Shown here piece after piece: positions 6,557-8,446 of a DNA stretch of 8,446 bases. The DNA is from Porphyromonas sp. Its GTDB lineage: Bacteria > Bacteroidota > Bacteroidia > Bacteroidales > Porphyromonadaceae. The notes below the pieces were generated by a model. It saw only the letters and a program-made list of their open reading frames with translations, ran no database searches and was not told the origin of the DNA. Made by a program: the position numbers and the translations under genes. The first letter of the stretch is position 1. Each line of letters opens with the position of its first letter. The stretch covers positions 1-8,446 of the forward strand of contig JASBZJ010000087.1 of the NCBI GenBank assembly GCA_029983495.1, in the 5' to 3' direction.

Positions 6557-7621
6557 ATGCTAAAGAATAAACAAATTCGTCTTTTCTCGGTATGGCTTCT
6601 GCTCGCAATACTCACTTACCATTGCGAGGCGCAAAAGTTTGCATTCCTAAGCTTTAACACCGAGAACTTATTCGATACAATACCTAGCAAAGCAAATAGC
6701 TACAACGAGTTTACCCCTTTAGGCGAAAAAAAGTGGAACTCAGCGCGCTACTGGCGAAAGATTAACAAAGTTGCCGAAGCCATAAGCCAAGCCGGCGGTA
6801 GTAGCTGGCCTTGGTTTGTTGCCTTACAGGAAGTAGAAAACAGCACTGTAATTGAAAACCTAGTACACTGCAATACGCTTAAACAAGCAAGCTATAAATT
6901 TGTGGTTAGTAATGGTAACGACCCAAGAGGTATAAATGTTGCACTCCTTTACGGTGAAGGACTTTTTGTACCAACCGAAGTTGAAGAATGGCATATTCCA
7001 TTCCCTTTAATTAGTGAAGCAAAGCATTCGCGCCCTATACTATACTGTAAAGGCAAATTGCTGGGGCAATACCCAATAGGCATAATGGTAGTTCACCTAC
7101 CATCGAAACGCGGTGGCGACCGTAAAAGTAAGCCATTTAGGCAGGCTGCTTATAGCTTTCTTCAACAAAAGTGCGACAGCCTAAATAAAACTAACCCTAC
7201 CCTACCTCTTATTGTGGTAGGCGACTATAACAGCACGCCTAACGAAAGTATTTCGTGCCAATGGGCTACACCACTAAAGCATGGTACGGAAATTGTATCA
7301 GGTAAAATGTACGACCTTAGCCTTATGCGACACAAAGAAAGTTTGCCGGGGAGCCATTACTTTATGAAGGTATATAGCCAAATCGACCGAATAGTAGTAT
7401 CGCATCACCTTTTAATGCCATCCCCAACAAACTATCTACAGTATTGTAGGCAAAGCTTCACTAACTGTACCCTAATTGGCAATATGCGCACAATTAAAGG
7501 GCATAGGGCAATACCCAAACGAACATATGGGGGTAATACCTACATAGGGGGATGTAGCGACCACTTACCTATACGTGCGGAATTCGAGCTTAGCCCAATA
7601 ATAAATACCGAAGAACAATGA
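6557..7621 (+). CDS. Exported endonuclease/exonuclease/phosphatase (EEP) family protein
   Basis: 354 aa from the ATG at 6557. A GTG at 6545 would add four residues (MAKG), but the promoter position and the compact MLKNKQ signal-peptide start favour the ATG. The signal peptide spans about 1-26, with likely cleavage after CEA before Gln; the Cys there is not in a lipobox. The EEP (DNase I-like) metallophosphoesterase core is complete. It shows FNTENLFD with N34 and E36, QEVEN with catalytic metal-binding E92, DPRGIN (122-127), VVHLPS with H180, GDYN with D223 and N225, QIDR with D277, and SDHLP with D335 and catalytic H336. The family cleaves phosphodiester or phosphomonoester bonds in nucleic acids or other substrates using Mg2+. 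The substrate cannot be told from sequence; extracytoplasmic nuclease or phosphatase activity is inferred from the signal peptide. The stop overlaps the next start (ATGA). Confidence 0.9.
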   Translation: MLKNKQIRLFSVWLLLAILTYHCEAQKFAFLSFNTENLFDTIPSKANSYNEFTPLGEKKWNSARYWRKINKVAEAISQAGGSSWPWFVALQEVENSTVIENLVHCNTLKQASYKFVVSNGNDPRGINVALLYGEGLFVPTEVEEWHIPFPLISEAKHSRPILYCKGKLLGQYPIGIMVVHLPSKRGGDRKSKPFRQAAYSFLQQKCDSLNKTNPTLPLIVVGDYNSTPNESISCQWATPLKHGTEIVSGKMYDLSLMRHKESLPGSHYFMKVYSQIDRIVVSHHLLMPSPTNYLQYCRQSFTNCTLIGNMRTIKGHRAIPKRTYGGNTYIGGCSDHLPIRAEFELSPIINTEEQ

Positions 7622-8385
7622 ACAAAAAAAATAATAACCTAGGAACAAATAGTAACGAAACCCTAAATGCCTTAGAGGAACCACTCTTCCAAATCGATGA
7701 AGCGATTCCCCTAGAGGAGCAAAGGCGCTACTTTATTGCTCGACAAGCATTAAACAAGCGGAAAATACCTCTTTCGCCCCAAAAGCTTAAGGATATCGAA
7801 GCACTGATTTACAACAAAAAAATGGGCGAGAACTGGCATCGAAATACATTAGTACAACTATCCACATCGGGCAGTGTTGAAGCCTACCGCATACTCGAAG
7901 ATTTTCGGTGCGTTGCCCCACGAAACCTTCATAATTGGTCTGTTATCGCCGAGTTCGATGCTCGTGTTGCATTGCATTCGCAATTGGGCGACCTCGAGGA
8001 AGTTACTGTAATTTCTACAGGGCTGGGAGGACGTGGCAACCTTTTACGTTTTTGTGCTATTTGTGCTACTTACAACTGGGTACCCTTTGAGGAGTACCAA
8101 GAAAAGCTGTGCCATGATGAATTCAGCTATGCTATTACTGTGGCTAAGGGCATAGTTGAACAAAGCCTCGTTGGTAATGGGTACATTATTGTAACCTTTT
8201 TAATTCCCCTAGGCACCGACCCACACGATGTTCTTAGCCAAGCCATAAATGCATGCAACGAAATTGGCGATTTTATGGATGCACATACACTTCGAACAAC
8301 GAATATCAGCCCTATTCGCGAGCAGGACATTGAACATATGCGCAAGCTAATTGAAAAAGAAAACAATGAGGAACTGTCCATCTAA
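7618..8385 (+). CDS. Protein of unknown function coupled to the EEP gene
   Basis: 255 aa with no signal peptide or membrane segment, so probably cytoplasmic. The first 30 residues are polar and Asn-rich, likely disordered. Residues about 33-125 look alpha-helical (for example SGSVEAYRILEDF at 84-96). Residues about 128-230 look alpha/beta, with a striking Gly-rich turn STGLGGRGN (133-141) leading into a Cys-containing helix RFCAICATYN (144-153), then strand GYIIVTFLIP (188-197). C146 and C149 form a CxxC spacing, but C165 and C213 give no clear metal site. The C-terminus is a charged helix. I do not recognise the family. The ATG at 7618 overlaps the EEP stop, so translation is coupled to an exported enzyme although this product appears to stay inside the cell. 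Confidence 0.82.
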   Translation: MNKKNNNLGTNSNETLNALEEPLFQIDEAIPLEEQRRYFIARQALNKRKIPLSPQKLKDIEALIYNKKMGENWHRNTLVQLSTSGSVEAYRILEDFRCVAPRNLHNWSVIAEFDARVALHSQLGDLEEVTVISTGLGGRGNLLRFCAICATYNWVPFEEYQEKLCHDEFSYAITVAKGIVEQSLVGNGYIIVTFLIPLGTDPHDVLSQAINACNEIGDFMDAHTLRTTNISPIREQDIEHMRKLIEKENNEELSI

Positions 8386-8446
8386 CCGCTTCGAGACCTT
8401 TGCACGGCAGTAAGTCAGATTATAGGTTGTTATCTATTTGGTAATG
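8386..8446 (+). other. Downstream intergenic start, possible promoter-like box
   Basis: No terminator is visible after the 255-aa gene within the window. GACCTTTGCA (8395-8404) resembles the -7 element with G in place of the first T, so a new transcription unit may begin here. The same 10-mer GAGACCTTTG occurs at 6015-6024, just after the LRR gene stop. Confidence 0.25.

Overview
The window looks like a chromosomal segment of a Bacteroidota bacterium, most likely Bacteroidales and perhaps close to Porphyromonadaceae. The evidence is: several TAnnTTTG promoter elements (the Bacteroidota sigma-factor -7 consensus) and little Shine-Dalgarno sequence; exported proteins whose predicted signal-peptide cleavage sites are followed by or end in Gln (xAQ); a large leucine-rich-repeat protein ending in a type IX secretion (T9SS) sorting-domain-like tail; and fibronectin-III-like secreted proteins of the kind common in this phylum. 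The genus cannot be fixed from sequence alone.

Left part, minus strand (1-2882). A thiol peroxidase of the Bcp/PrxQ family (73-543) lies downstream of a tRNA-Arg(CCT) gene (625-696). A 438-bp gene-free stretch holds a tRNA promoter element, one copy of a dispersed 40-bp repeat, and hairpin-forming sequence. Next comes a translationally coupled pair read leftward: a small exported protein (2331-2882) whose stop overlaps the start (TAATG) of a larger exported protein (1135-2331) with three FN3-like modules.

Centre (2883-3902). About 1 kb contains no convincing gene. It has candidate promoters facing both ways, a perfect (GA)19 microsatellite, and a 17-bp-arm inverted repeat.

Right part, plus strand (3903-8446). 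A 696-aa surface protein is built from two diverged copies of a WGDG (PKD-like) plus LRR module and a C-terminal T9SS-type tail. It is followed by a strong intrinsic terminator. The next gap (5994-6544) is dense with repeats: nested inverted repeats carrying the second copy of the 40-bp repeat, and an inverted pair of REP elements with GTAG headers. It ends in a promoter for a two-gene unit: an exported endonuclease/exonuclease/phosphatase-family protein, coupled by an ATGA overlap to a conserved-looking cytoplasmic protein of unknown function.

No defence island, CRISPR array, transposase or phage gene is visible. The points most worth following up are the REP pair, the dispersed repeat, the GA microsatellite, the unknown 255-aa partner of the EEP protein, and the paired secreted proteins. 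None of these amounts to a clearly new system on this evidence.
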